From assembly GCA_000733355.1 (NCBI GenBank), contig JNVV01000029.1:73768-137767 (forward strand): 64,000 nucleotides of DNA, given 5' to 3'. Made by a program: the position numbers and the translations under genes. The notes beneath the pieces were generated by a model that was not told the DNA's origin, made no database searches, and saw only the letters and a program-made list of their open reading frames with translations. The DNA is from Falciphora oryzae (Eukaryota > Ascomycota > Sordariomycetes > Magnaporthales > Magnaporthaceae). Numbering within the stretch: the first letter of the stretch is position 1; each line of letters opens with the position of its first letter. This document shows positions 1 through 10,944 of this stretch, one piece after another.

Positions 1-2363
1 ACCGTCAACAACATCTTGCCCATCCCAGCAGACGTGCCCATTGCCCTTCCGGACGTGGGTAGCATCTTGAATGCGGCAACCGATGCCCTCCAGCTCGAGG
101 ATCCCCTCAAAGTTGTCACCGCTGTCCTAGACGAGGTCGGCGGCGTCGTGGAAAACGTTGGTACTCAGCTCAACAGCGTCGTGGGTGGCGTGGCCAACAC
201 GGTGGATGGTGTCGTTGAGAACGTTGCAGACGGCGCCCTGGCAGGTCTTAGTGTGCCTCTGCCGGACCTCAGCATCCTCAGCAACATCACCGACCTGGTC
301 AAGTCCTTGCCTGGTGAGATTCTGGACACGGTTGGGGCTGTCCATGACACCCTCGGTGCCCTGCCATTAGACTCGGTCCTTCCGAACGCTATCAATGGCG
401 TCGTGGACTCGCTTGGTGACACGCTCGGCAGCGTCGCCCACGTTGTCGACAACCTGGTCTGCACGGTAGAGCAGATCGGAGTCGTCTCTGGCATTCTGCA
501 AGTCCCCTGCTCGCAGGTAACCTTCTCTGTCTCAGATGCCTCCCTCGCGACACAGGGAGCGCTTTCGGTTGTCGTCACCACGCCCGTCAACCTTCTGGCG
601 ACCCTCACCGACGCGGCCGGCTCGACTCTGCTCCCAACACTGGCTGCGATGAACAGTTTCATGAGCATGGCATCCAGCGCGGGCCTCGCCGTCCCTACCA
701 ATCCAGCTGCGTTGCTTCCGTCTGTCCCAGTGTCTGGCCTGCCCTCTGCGCCAAGTGCTCCTGCTGCCGGCACCCCGCCACTAGCTGTCGTTTCGGCCGC
801 TGCATCACTGTCAACTTCACTTCCGCTGCCCATCATCCCGACTCGGCCACTGGCTCCCCCGGCACCAGTCAGTGTCGTCACGGTGACACAGGTGGTCACA
901 TCATGCCCAGCAATCGCGTAAGTGCTCGTCCTTCTTGTCGTGCGTGCCTTTTACAGAGTACTGATCGAAACACTAGCGCCTCAACGCCTGCCGGCTGCCC
1001 GGCTCCACCGCCGTGTCCGTCCTGCCCGGCTGCCGTCTGCAACTGTCCCCCTGAGCTGCCACCCTTCGACCCTGCCCTTGGCCCGTGCCCAGGTGAAGGC
1101 TACACTTGCTCTTCTTGCAAAGATGGCTGGTTCTGTCCGCCCAAGCAGGTGCCGGCACAAGCCTGCCCATGCGGCTTTGGTTGGCCTTGTGCGGACTGCA
1201 CTGGCGGCTGGTTCTGCGCACCGGTCCAGACGTCGAGCGCCCAGATCATCAGTGTCTGTCCCGCGTCGTCCGTTGCCCCGGCGTCGCTCACAACCCCGTC
1301 CGCAACACCGTCTACGCAACCGACCTTGGCCCTGCCCAACGGAAAGTATGCCGGCTGCTACCTCGACACGCCCGAGCGAGCACTCAACGGCTCTCATTTC
1401 ACTGCCGTGCCGCCAGATCACACCCTGACAAATACGATCTGTCTCGACATATGCCTCGAGGCCGGTTTCAAGGTCGCCGGGACTGAGAACGGAGCCGAGT
1501 GCTACTGCGGTAACTACCTGCTCAACACATACTTGATTGACGACTCGACCTGCAAGACGCCGTGCACAGGCGACAGCCGTGATGGCTGCGGAGGGCCATG
1601 GGCACTTGCCGTCTACACTCCGGACGGCATCGTCGAAGTGAGGCAGCCCGAGTTCGTGCTCACAGACCCCCCGCCGGGAACACCCGAGACTTCGCTCCAC
1701 ATTGGCGGCCTCCGGCACACAGTGATCCCCATGACGGTGCCCGTATTCGCTTGGCCGCCGCCTGTCCCTTCGTTGCCGGTTTCTATCGACACGGCTGGCC
1801 TCATCTCGACGGTTGCCTCGATGGTAGAGGTGGTCGTCTCGAAGGCTGCCTCGATTGAGTCGGACATATTGTCTCACGTCCCGGCAGACCTCGGTGGTCC
1901 TGCTTCCATCCTCGACAACGGACTCATGAGCCTGACGAGCGACGTCAGATCGTTCGTCTCGGCCGTGGCCACCGCTCTTCCGGTTCTGCCCACCATGCCA
2001 GGGCCGGCAGTACCGGCGGTAACGGCCCCGGCTGTGCCGCTTGGCGGTGGTGTTGTTGTCGTTGGCAATCCCCCGGTTGTCAACAATCCGCCTTCGGGAC
2101 CTGCCTTTGGCGGCGCTCTTCCAGGAAATCCCCAAGTCCTCCCCTTCCTCGGCACTCCTTTCTATGGTCGCTTGAGCAAGGAAGATGTCGGCAAATCCAG
2201 CAATGAGGGAAATTTGGATCAGCCCAAGGATGGAGGCCATGAAAGCAACACTTCGGCAGCTGACAAAGAGACTGCGGCCGACTCTGAGCTGGGTGATCGA
2301 CCGGAGACTCGCAGGAGGAGGCTTCCACGCCGACGCAACGATGCGGCCACTACCGATGCGTAA
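1..2363 (+). CDS. WSC-domain protein, 5' end outside window
   Basis: The reading frame is open at the left edge with no ATG, so the gene begins upstream and any signal peptide is not visible. I infer exons <1-917 and 977-2363, joined over a 59-nt GTAAGT...TAG intron that keeps frame (GC|C, Ala). The visible exon 1 encodes about 300 residues of Val/Gly/Leu-rich amphipathic repeats (VGGVVENVG-type units) and then a Pro/Ser/Ala-rich linker. Exon 2 starts with a Cys-rich block holding two copies of a C-x2-C-x3-GWFC-P motif (about 1100-1225). A WSC domain follows (about 1339-1626: YAGCYLD, CLDICLEAGF, AECYCGN, DGCGG), then a second amphipathic stretch and a basic Arg-rich tail. WSC domains bind carbohydrate, so a cell-wall or secreted role is likely. 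No C-terminal GPI signal is evident. Confidence 0.8.
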
Positions 2364-4887
2364 ATTAACGGAACAGCATTGTCACCACGACGCTCTCTCA
2401 ACTGGGTTTGTTTCTTTTGTTCGTTTTCTCTGCTTGGCCTATTCTGAGAGCCGCACAGCAGCTTTTTGCTCCGCTCGGCCCTATCGCCTCATGATATTTT
2501 GATGGAAGGATGAGTATCTACAAGAGCTTCGAGAGAGACGAGTGCTTAATGATGTTAGCTAGGGTCTGTTTACTTTCTACTTTTTTGTCAGGAGGGTCAT
2601 CTGATATATCATGGTCATTATATGGGCTTAGTGAGGCCACCGGGCTTTTTGACACACTCTTTTGTGGGAGACAGAGGACAGAGGGCGACGATCGATGAGT
2701 GCATATGCGCTGCCAATCGCTCACGACGTCACTCATTCATCGTCGTAATATGGAAAGGGGGTGTGGCATAGATAAAAACCGAGATACGCGACGATATAGA
2801 CATTGCCAATGCACAGCCAGATTTTCATATCAGCTGATTCCCGCATCCTCGGGCCGATCTGCAGCGAGAGGGGATTGGGGCTCGTGTTTCTCGACCGAGC
2901 TAAGCCGAGCTGAGGCGGCAGCAATGAGACCAGCAAGACATGAAAATGGTCTGCAAGATTGGTTTCCCTATGGACATGGAATGGATACTCAAAGCCGGGC
3001 ACCCTCTTTCTCGCTTTAGTAGGATGGAATGTTTTTACATTCGAGAAACAAATCGAGACCGGCAGAGGCAAGTCGGTCAAATGAGCAAAGAATCCATCAT
3101 GACATGATGGAAAAAAAGGGGAGCACTGGGAGCTCCACAGAAACAACACCACCACACAAACCACCCTGGCCCCCCTGGATCGGGAGTGGCTGAGTGGCCT
3201 GCATGCCAAGCATGATCGGCTTCGGCTGCCCGGCACCCAAGTCCAAGAGTGTGTGCGGCACCCTCGGGAGGATCCACTGCGGCTCGACGTAAGCATTTTT
3301 TTTTCTCGCCTGGCCAGGGGTGTGGGTGACTGTGACGTGTTTGCGCGAGATTTTTTAGCGGCTGTTTTTTTGCGTGATGGGAAGGAATTTTGGGGGTCAG
3401 GACCACCGAGTCGCGGTCATCGGTGGGGAAGGCTGGATGATTCCTTTGCCGGACCCTGGAGTGGGAGTGTACAGTGCTCTGATACACTGGCGACCTGATC
3501 TTTTCCCCTCGGTATTTCGTGGCTTGGAGATACGTAGGTGGGAGCTTCATCTCTGTGGCTTATCTCGATGCTTCTCTTCGGCGAGACCCGGGCCGTTTTT
3601 GGCCTTGTTGCAGCCTGTCAGTTACACCAACTATGCATCTGTCTATGATATCGAAAGACTCTATGCCTGGGGCTGGAAAGAGTCGGGATGCAAGGGGGAG
3701 GGAGATGGTGGGCAGTGAGTGAGTGAGTGGGCCCGGCTTTTCATGAACCGGAACCTCGAGGCACGACCCTGGGTTTATCCCCGTGGGTGCCCGTACGTAA
3801 TCCCCAAGTACACAGTTTCCGCTCTCGACAAAAACATGGAGAATGGCCACTGTCAAAACGACAACGAGACGCGGAGCCCCGGCGCTAAGAGAGGGAACTT
3901 CGCGGGGAAAGAAAGCGTGGGGAGAGAGGGGGATATTACTAAAACATGACTACAACGACGGACGGCCGGGCGGACGGAACGGCATATCGCGGCTTGCGAA
4001 GTTGAAGCTATCGAGGTTGATTTTCGGTAGACAGAAATAGGCACATACAATGAACATCGTCGACCGGCCTGAGGGCTCCGCAAACTACCGAGGCTGTTTC
4101 GCTGGTCAGGTCAGGTTCCAGGCCGGCCCTCGGTATGGAGAGATCCTGGACGAAGGAAAAAAAGGCTTGAAGGGGAGAATAAGTGGGAAAACCCAAGGGG
4201 GAAATGGTTGGCGGTGCCGTCAGGTGACTGATAGGCCGTAACAGCCCACGGGTGAATTCCCGCGAGTGCTCGATCAGCTCGCGGACATGACCGGGCCCAG
4301 CTGTTCTGACAACAGGACACAAAAAAAGTGCCAGACGAGTAGGACTTTCTGATATTCTCAAGCGTTCACTGCGCTTTCTCTCTATTCGGATTTTGGCTTA
4401 AAAAGGGACTTCGTCCCCCTCGTCTAAGCGGCCGTTCTTTGACAATACAACGCCGTGTCCACTCCTGATCGTCTGGGTGGCGTCATCCATCTCCATACAT
4501 CGCTGCTTGTTCGGCTCGACCCCCAAACAAGCTTAAAATATACCTCGCACATCCCGCCACTTTTCCCTGCCTTTTTCCTTCTGGTTATTCCCCAGAAGTC
4601 TATCCTTCTCCTTCCGGCGCCATCTGCCGCCCCTCAACCAATCTCTTCAGATCTGCCACTTCCCTGCCTCGGGGGTTTCTTGCACACCCCTTGACTCGTC
4701 CATCCTGCCGACACGACGGACCGGCTCCAAGTTCAGACGAAGCCTATCGGCTCACCCCCGCATCGTCTCGACTAGCGGTTCGGATACATATTGGTCGCAT
4801 CGGGTTTACCTGTCACGGCGCTGCTTTGGCCGACCGATCTCGCCAGCTTGAAAGAGAGGTCAGAGAAGAGAGCACAGACAAACCACC
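2364..4887. other. Intergenic region, no gene recognised
   Basis: This stretch lies downstream of the WSC gene and upstream of the acetate-transporter-like gene. The open frames here are short, overlap on both strands and have no recognisable domain. The last ~350 bases are pyrimidine-rich, as expected for a fungal promoter and leader. No RNA gene was seen. Confidence 0.6.
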
Positions 4888-5964
4888 ATGGAGTCCAATT
4901 ACCTCCAAAGGGGCCCCTCCACAGGCGAGGACAAGCCCACCATCACGCACGCCACGTCCGCCGAGCCGCCCAACCACCTGCTCGGGAACCAGCAGCAGCA
5001 CTACAACGGCACTGCCGGCCCAGCCCAGCAGCAGAGGGCGAGCATGGACCCGGCCGGCCACAGCCACCACCAAAGGCTGCCGGGCTCGTCGTCGGGCAAC
5101 GCGTCGACGCAGTTCGAGTTCGGGCACAACCCAAACGCCTACCTGCACCACGACGCCGCCGACGCGCGCCTGCCCGCATTCGGCGGCGAGTTCCAGCCGG
5201 GCCTGTTCCGGGCCGTCGACGACCGCAGGTTCGCCAACCCGGCGCCGCTCGGCCTGTCCGCCTTTGCGTTGACGACGTTTGTGCTGTCGGCCGTCAACCT
5301 GGGCGCGAGGGGGCTCAAGGTGCCCAACATCGTCGTGCCCCTGGCCTTGGGTTACGGCGGGCTCGTGCAGCTGCTGGCGGGGATGTGGGAGATGGCCGTG
5401 GGCAACACGTTCGGCGCGACGGCGCTGTCCTCGTACGGCGGGTTCTGGATCGCGTACGGGATCCTGCTGACGCCGGGGTGGAACATCCTGGGCGAGGGCG
5501 GGCCGTACGACAAGTCCGGCGACCCGGCCATGGGCAACAGCGCCGTGGGGATTTTCCTGACGGGCTGGTTCATCTTCACGACGATCTTGCTGTTGTGCAC
5601 GCTGCGCTCGACCGTCATGTTCTTCCTGCTCTTCTTCACGCTCGACGTGGCCTTTTTGATGCTGGCCTGCGCCGAGTACGCGCTCAACGTCGGCAGCGCC
5701 GAGGTCGGTCACGCGCTCGAGAGGGCCGGCGGGGCGTTTGGCATGCTGGCGGCGTTTCTGGCGTGGTACAACGCGTTTGCTGGTATTGCGGACCACAGGT
5801 ACGTTTGTTTTTACCTCTTGCTTTGCTTCGTCATTGCATCGTGCACTAACACGACGTCTCGTTCCAGCAACTCGTTCTTCCTCATCCCCGTCTTCCACTT
5901 TCCCTGGTCCGAAAAGGGCCGCAGTGCGAGGGCCGCGCACAAGACGGCGCGGGAGAAGGCGTGA
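4888..5964 (+). CDS. GPR1/FUN34/YaaH-family acetate transporter-like protein
   Basis: Exons 4888-5798 and 5868-5964 give a 335-residue protein. The 69-nt intron (5799-5867) is a multiple of three and stop-free, so it can look like coding sequence; its GTACGT donor, CTAAC branch site and TTCCAG acceptor mark it as an intron. About 110 hydrophilic N-terminal residues (Gln/His/Ser-rich) precede six hydrophobic segments. The family signature NPAPLGL lies at residues 117-123, just before the first segment, and the tail ends in basic residues. Members (yeast Ady2/Ato, Aspergillus AcpA) import acetate or act in ammonium/acetate sensing at the plasma membrane. Family assignment is firm; substrate is inferred. 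The start is the first ATG after a stop-rich leader and has an A at -3. Confidence 0.9.
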   Translation: MESNYLQRGPSTGEDKPTITHATSAEPPNHLLGNQQQHYNGTAGPAQQQRASMDPAGHSHHQRLPGSSSGNASTQFEFGHNPNAYLHHDAADARLPAFGGEFQPGLFRAVDDRRFANPAPLGLSAFALTTFVLSAVNLGARGLKVPNIVVPLALGYGGLVQLLAGMWEMAVGNTFGATALSSYGGFWIAYGILLTPGWNILGEGGPYDKSGDPAMGNSAVGIFLTGWFIFTTILLLCTLRSTVMFFLLFFTLDVAFLMLACAEYALNVGSAEVGHALERAGGAFGMLAAFLAWYNAFAGIADHRYVCFYLLLCFVIASCTNTTSRSSNSFFLIPVFHFPWSEKGRSARAAHKTAREKA

Positions 5965-6064
5965 ACGTTGTGGTGATGATAGTTGTGGGGTGATGAAATC
6001 ATCAGTTCTCACGAAACGTTTGCCACTGCCAGGTAATCTGTGGGTGGAGCTTTTTTTTGTCTCG

Positions 6065-6100
<36 letters not shown>

Positions 6101-6760
6101 TGGAGCGGGCTCTGCGCGGTGCGTGCTGTTTTTTCACCGTGTGCCATCTCTTTTCGAATACGAGGATAGCATCACCTGGCGCAACATGTCCCAGTCCGGA
6201 TTTGGGGACAGTACACGATGTTTGTTGGGTGGCTGGGAAAATGTGAAATGCACGCTCAGGATATATGGTTTGTTTGGAAGTGATCAAGAAAAAAGTTCAA
6301 TTCCTGCGATTCACGGTAGTGGGAGTGGCAGTGGCTTGGCCTTGTCGTGGCTCAGTCCTCAGCTACTCCAGGTTGTTTTTCTCAATGACCTGTGCTGGCC
6401 AACCTGACTAAAAATGAACAAGATTCAATTCTTTGAAGCTTCCACAAATAGCGTGAATTCCTGTTCTCAGCAAACAACGGCCGGTCGGTTCATCAGCCCA
6501 TGCCGACGGGGCTGGCCAGGCTCGCCGAGCTGCGAATTGTCAGGTGAGGTTGCGGGGGATTTGGCGGACGAGTGGCCTGATGGCTGCATTAACCGACTGC
6601 CAGGAAAGGCAATACCGTCCAATCGAATAAGTACCAGGCCGTTCCATCGGCATCATAATCACCATCGACATCTCCATTGTCGCTATCGACGTCGCAGCTT
6701 GGGGCTTCTAGCTGCAGGCAGAATTATTCGCTACTTTCAGGGGCTCTCAAGAGGCAAGCC
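5965..6760. other. Intergenic region with poly-T tract
   Basis: This is the 3' flank of the transporter gene and the promoter of the fumarate reductase gene. It contains an uninterrupted 30-nt T run at 6068-6097. No gene is supported. Confidence 0.6.
6068..6097. repeat. Homopolymer T(30)
   Basis: Thirty consecutive T residues lie about 105 nt after the transporter stop codon. The exact length is prone to sequencing error. Confidence 0.9.
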
Positions 6761-8410
6761 ATGCCAAGCAGGCGCCTCATCGCCAGAGCCGTCACAGCAA
6801 TCTTTGCATTCATCGTCGTGCCCTTTGCAGCGATCCACTACTACCGCCAGCTATACGTCCATCAAGCAGGCATGATGAGCGCCATAAACAAACCCGCCGC
6901 CCAGCACCAGATCATCGTGGTCGGCGCCGGCCTGGCCGGTCTCGCCGCCGCCCACGCCGCGCTGACGGCAAGCCCGACCGCCTCGGTCCTGTTGCTCGAG
7001 CGCGCCGCCAAGCCCGGCGGCAACAGCATCAAGGCCTCGAGCGGCATCAACGGCGTGCCCACGCGCTTCCAGAAGCCCGGCCTGGACTCGATCGACCGCT
7101 TCCGCGACGACACGGCCCGCTCCGCCGGCGCCCGCCTCTCCGGCGGCAAGGTCGACCCCTCGTCTAAAAACTTCGACCGCGCCGCCAGGGAGGCCCTGAT
7201 CGCGCGCCTGGCCGACCGGTCCGCCGACGCCGTGCACTGGCTGCACGACACGGTCGGCGTCGACCTGTCCGTCGTCGCCCAGCTCGGCGGCCACTCGGCC
7301 GCCCGCACCCACCGCGGCGCCGGCAAGGCCCCGCCCGGCTTCGCCATCGTCAGCGCCCTGCTGGCCCAGCTCAAGGACGGCGTGGGCAAGGGCCGGTTCG
7401 AGCTGCGCACTGGCTGCGAGGTCACCAAGCTCCTGACCCGCTCCACCCCGCGCTCGACCGAGACGGCCGACGAGTTCCACGTGAACGGCGTCGAGTTCTC
7501 GTGCGCCGGCGGCGCCGACAAGAGCAGCCCTGCCGAGGCCAGCGGCCCCGTCATCTTCGCGACGGGCGGATTCGCGGGAGACGCGATGGGACTGCTCGTC
7601 CAGCACCGCCCGGACCTGGGCCCCCTGCCGTCGACCAACGACGCGGCAAAGGCGGTCGGCCTCGGCGTGCTGGAGCGGGACGTGCTAGCGGCCATGGTCG
7701 ACATGGACAGTATCCAGGTACACCCGACGGGCTTCGTCGACCCTGCCAACCCAAACGCGCCCGTCAAGATCCTGGCGGCCGAGCTGCTGCGCGGCGAGGG
7801 CGGGATCCTGCTCCGGGACGGGAGGCGGTTCGTCAACGAGATGGAGACGCGCGAGCACGTCAGCGCCGCCGTCATGGCGGCCCCGCCGGTGAAGGGGGAA
7901 GAAGGAGCAGACGGGAAAAGCGTGCCGAGGCAGTGGGACGTGCAACTCCTGCTGGACCCAGGCGCGTGCGAGGTCGCGGCCAACCACATCGGGTTCTACC
8001 TGTTCAAGGGCCTGATGAAGAAGCAAAAGGTGCGCGAGCTCGACGACGCCACGCGCCAGGCCGTCCGCGAGTACAGCGACGTCGTGGCCGGGAAGAAGGC
8101 GGACCCGTTCGGGCGCACCGTGTTTGGCCACTGGAGGCTCAAGGCGGACGACGTGGGGGACGACGAGGAGGTCTGCGTCGGGAGGGTCACGCCCATCACA
8201 CACTTCACCATGGGCGGGGCGGCCATCAACGACATGGCGCAGGTGCTAGGGACAGGCGCCGAGGCGCCGGTCGAGGGCCTCTGGGCCGCCGGCGAGGTCA
8301 CGGGCGGGCTGCACGGGGACAACCGGCTGGGAGGGTCGTCGCTGCTGGAGTGTGTGGTGTTTGGCCGCATCGCGGGGGAGGAGGCGGCTCGCTATGTGCA
8401 GTCCAAATAG
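6761..8410 (+). CDS. FAD-dependent soluble fumarate reductase (Osm1/Frd1-like)
   Basis: A single exon encodes 549 residues. The start is the ATG giving MPSRRLIARA, because it supplies a short basic stretch and then a hydrophobic segment (about residues 11-25), as in Osm1-type enzymes sent to the ER or mitochondria. The FAD dinucleotide fold GAGLAG is at 55-60, followed by SSGING. The substrate-binding HPTGF motif lies mid-protein, and the C-terminal FAD motif (AAGEVTGGLHGDNRLGG) is intact. The enzyme reduces fumarate to succinate with reduced flavin, helping to reoxidise FADH2 under low oxygen. An internal methionine pair at residues 38-39 could give a cytosolic form. There is no heme domain. 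A LINE remnant begins within about 100 nt of the stop codon. Confidence 0.92.
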   Translation: MPSRRLIARAVTAIFAFIVVPFAAIHYYRQLYVHQAGMMSAINKPAAQHQIIVVGAGLAGLAAAHAALTASPTASVLLLERAAKPGGNSIKASSGINGVPTRFQKPGLDSIDRFRDDTARSAGARLSGGKVDPSSKNFDRAAREALIARLADRSADAVHWLHDTVGVDLSVVAQLGGHSAARTHRGAGKAPPGFAIVSALLAQLKDGVGKGRFELRTGCEVTKLLTRSTPRSTETADEFHVNGVEFSCAGGADKSSPAEASGPVIFATGGFAGDAMGLLVQHRPDLGPLPSTNDAAKAVGLGVLERDVLAAMVDMDSIQVHPTGFVDPANPNAPVKILAAELLRGEGGILLRDGRRFVNEMETREHVSAAVMAAPPVKGEEGADGKSVPRQWDVQLLLDPGACEVAANHIGFYLFKGLMKKQKVRELDDATRQAVREYSDVVAGKKADPFGRTVFGHWRLKADDVGDDEEVCVGRVTPITHFTMGGAAINDMAQVLGTGAEAPVEGLWAAGEVTGGLHGDNRLGGSSLLECVVFGRIAGEEAARYVQSK

Positions 8411-8499
8411 GGGAGGCAGACATGGTGTTTAGTGCTCAACGTTATGACGTTTTTATGCAAGGCGGGATTCAAATACATCCCAGCACAGGAGGCTGCAGC

Positions 8500-9660
8500 C
8501 AATCAGTTTACACGGTTTCATGCACTCGGTTGGCAAACATGCATGCTGCTGATCTGGGACCGAGCAAACAGCCACAATCGCTATTGGTGTCTGCCTCCGA
8601 CTTAACGGCATGCGTGACCCACGAGGTGGAACGGGCCTTCCAAAAGCACAAAACGGCCGCCCTCGTCACCATGGACGTACAGGGGACTTTCGACGCCGTA
8701 CTACGCCGGAGGCTCCTTCGGAGGCTACTGGGCCAAGGGCGGGACCCAACGCTCGTACGATGGGTATCATCTTTCGCAGGGGATAGGCTGGCGAAAATGC
8801 GTTTGGGGGACGCCACGGCACCCCTTTTTTCCCCAGACTGCGGACTACCCCAAGGGTCACCGGCTTCACCGGTCCTTTTTATGCTTTATATAGCCGAAAT
8901 CCTACCTAAAGCAAAAGGGGTAAGGTACGGATACGCGGACGATATAGGCATATGCGTAACGGGTAACTCCCTGGAGGAGTGCTCCCGCAAAGTAGGGGCA
9001 ACGGTAACGGAAATCCTCCGTTGGGGCAGGGCTAATAAGGTTGCTTTCGACCTAGGGAAGTGCGAGCTTATGCATTTTTCTAGGCGGAAAACCCCTATAA
9101 CCCCGGCGGTTACGGCGGAAGGCCCTACTATACAACAAGCTACAGGGAGCCCTGGGAATCCTGCAACTTTACGATAGTTAGGGGTGTAACAGCCCGTGTG
9201 GTTGTGCGCTGCCCTCCTTTGATAAGCTGCGCAGACGGGCGACTCAAGCAACAGCTTGAGTTGATGACCTTTTGGGGTGCTACTGGCTCAGTGGCATAAG
9301 GCCCGCACCGCTGACGTTACAAGGGGTCCTTTTCGACCAAAGGCTTAACTTTAAAGCCCACGTTAATAACAGGACTGCAAAGGCCCAAAGCGTTGCCAAC
9401 CACCTCCGAAGGCTCACCCATTCCCTGGGAGGGTTACCGGCGCATTCGGTGCATAAAGTCGTCACGACGGTTATTATCCCTAACGGCGCTGTACAGGGCC
9501 GAGGTATGGTATAAGGGAAAAACCAAAACACACCCGTATAAGCCAGTACAACAACAGCTTATCCGCTAAGGCCATCTAATCGAACGGATCGATTGTAACA
9601 GGTCTTGGCCCTGCTATATCAGGCTACAGTAGAGTCAGGCCTGGAAGGGGGGGTTCTCTC
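8500..9660 (+). mobile_element. Degenerate non-LTR (Tad-like LINE) reverse transcriptase relic
   Basis: From about 8500 the plus strand encodes reverse-transcriptase palm motifs: VTMDVQGTFDAVL, GLPQGSPASPVLF and the catalytic YADD box (8928-8939), then LGKCELMHFSRR. The frame stops at 9177. Homologous-looking sequence resumes in other frames: FDQRLNFKAHV near 9330, and ALYRAEVWYKG near 9487-9520. This pattern matches the thumb region of fungal Tad/I-clade LINEs. There is no endonuclease, ORF1, complete N-terminus or intact 3' end, so this is a 5'-truncated, frameshifted copy. The boundaries are approximate. GC content is not obviously reduced, so repeat-induced point mutation looks weak. Confidence 0.8.
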
Positions 9661-10144
9661 AGGGAGATCTCAGAGGTCCAGCAGTTCAACAGTCGTATTC
9701 GTGCAAGGCTCAACAAATTTATGGTGGTGATGAACAAGAAACAAAAACGATAGCTTGCCCTCCAGACTCCCTTCACAGGGGGTCCCTCGGGCCCTTTTTA
9801 TGCCCTGGCCCTCCGGCCGTCCTTCGGTTGCCGTCGGCACGCCTCCTCCTCCGTGGCGTCCGCCGGGACCTGTCTTTCGGCTGCTGTCGGCATATTTCCT
9901 CCGTGGCGTCCGCCCGGGGCTGGATATGCTTTGTCCCCTAGCAGGGTTCGGAGCTTGGATGCGCCTTGACCGGGCTGGGCGTCCGTATCTGCGGAGGCCA
10001 ACCGGCCTGCATGTCATAGAGCTAAACTCTCTTGATCCGCACGTCCCTCGGGGCTTGCGCCCCTCTGGCTACCACCCGGAGTCCTCCCCTGAGGCCACCG
10101 GTGGCGATCCCTAGGGCTGCCTATCATGGTTCTGTGCGGGGTGT
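9661..10144. other. Repeat-like non-coding sequence after the LINE relic
   Basis: GC-rich sequence with no credible gene. The segment CCTCCGTGGCGTCCGCC occurs twice (about 9848 and 9898), a short local duplication. It may be the LINE 3' region or a second element, but the sequence does not decide. Confidence 0.4.
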
Positions 10145-10640
10145 TACACGGGCTAACGTGGCGCAGATCAGGGCCGTTTGGTTTTGCTTGCGAGAAAAGC
10201 TCGCAATTATCTCCGCCGCCGCTGCGGCCGACCCAATGGGCGGGCGCGTAGGCCGGGAGGAGGGTGTCGTTAGGTTGTAAGGTAGGGGATGGGGAGGGAA
10301 AGGGGCACCTGTACCGGTGCCGACGCCGTGGTATCCTTCCTGGCCTTGATAGGGCCCCGACGAGTGCTGCACGTTCCGCAGCGGAGAAGGCGTAGTCGGT
10401 TGCGCTGGGATGCGCGGGGGCCGGGGCGGTAGCGGCGCGCTCCTCCGGGCCGGCGGGCCGCCGAGAATAGCGCGTTGTGCCACCTTATTGGCTTGGGGGG
10501 CTGTTGGCAACGGCATGTTGCCGTTGCCAGCGCCGTTGGCGGGCGTGGAGATGGTGTTGAGTCGCTGAGATGGCAGGTGTTAAGGATTTGTATGCAAATT
10601 GGCAGTGTGCACTAACAGCACAATGCCAAGAATTGATAGG
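10145..10640 (-). repeat. Dispersed repeat, copy 1
   Basis: About 490 bp that recurs in the same orientation at 16211-16664. Long blocks are shared, including TTTTGCTTGCGAGAAAAGCT, the GGGGCACCTGTACCGGTGC region, and the stretch around GAGTCGCTGAGATGGCAGG to the end. Copies differ by scattered substitutions and small indels; copy 1 has an extra GGCAACGGCATGTT-like insertion near 10505. The minus strand has ORF-like stretches, but frame is not conserved between copies. It may be part of a retroelement leader or ORF1; identity is unresolved. Confidence 0.8.
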
Positions 10641-10944
10641 TTCGAGGAAGGAGATGGGGAGGGACGGGGGGAAATACACAGCAATGGCTTGAAATTTACG
10701 TATCAATTAAAATCGCATCTAAATAATAGGAAATTTTGTGCCAGGCCAGGCAATGCTCTGGTTTAGTTGCTACGTACTGCTAAAAAGCTACTTATTTGCC
10801 AAGAAACATAGCGGATAACGATGAATCAAACTAGTGGGGTAATGCTAAAAGAGAAAAGAGAACCGAGAGAGAAGAGAAAAGAGAACCGAGAGAGAAGAGA
10901 AAAGAGAACCGAGAGAGAAGAGAAAAGAGAACCGAGAGAAAATA
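10641..10944. other. AT-richer spacer downstream of the NLR gene
   Basis: This is the 3' flank of the NLR gene, which is read on the minus strand. It is AT-richer than its surroundings and ends in the 23-bp purine tandem repeat listed separately. No gene was seen. Confidence 0.5.
10846..10941 (+). repeat. Tandem repeat, 23-bp purine-rich unit, about 4 copies
   Basis: The unit contains AGAGAAAAGAGAACCGAGAG and is repeated with almost no variation about four times. It ends four bases short of the NLR stop codon (10945-10947), so the NLR 3' UTR reads through its pyrimidine strand. Confidence 0.9.

Noticed and set aside
165..899. 244-codon minus-strand frame opposite the WSC gene
   Set aside because: Antisense shadow; composition reflects the complementary codons and no motif is present.
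2733..3296. 187-codon minus-strand frame in the first intergenic region
   Set aside because: No domain, low-complexity Ser/Arg start, and no plausible splice partners.
4813..6147. 444-codon minus-strand frame opposite the acetate-transporter gene
   Set aside because: Arg/Gln/Val-rich antisense of GC-rich codons, with no domain; it also runs through the poly-T tract.
7501..9177. A 558-codon open frame linking the fumarate reductase region to the reverse transcriptase
   Set aside because: Its first ~300 codons are an Arg/Gly/Pro-rich shadow of the reductase in another frame; only the part after about 8500 is real reverse-transcriptase homology. No fusion gene is implied.
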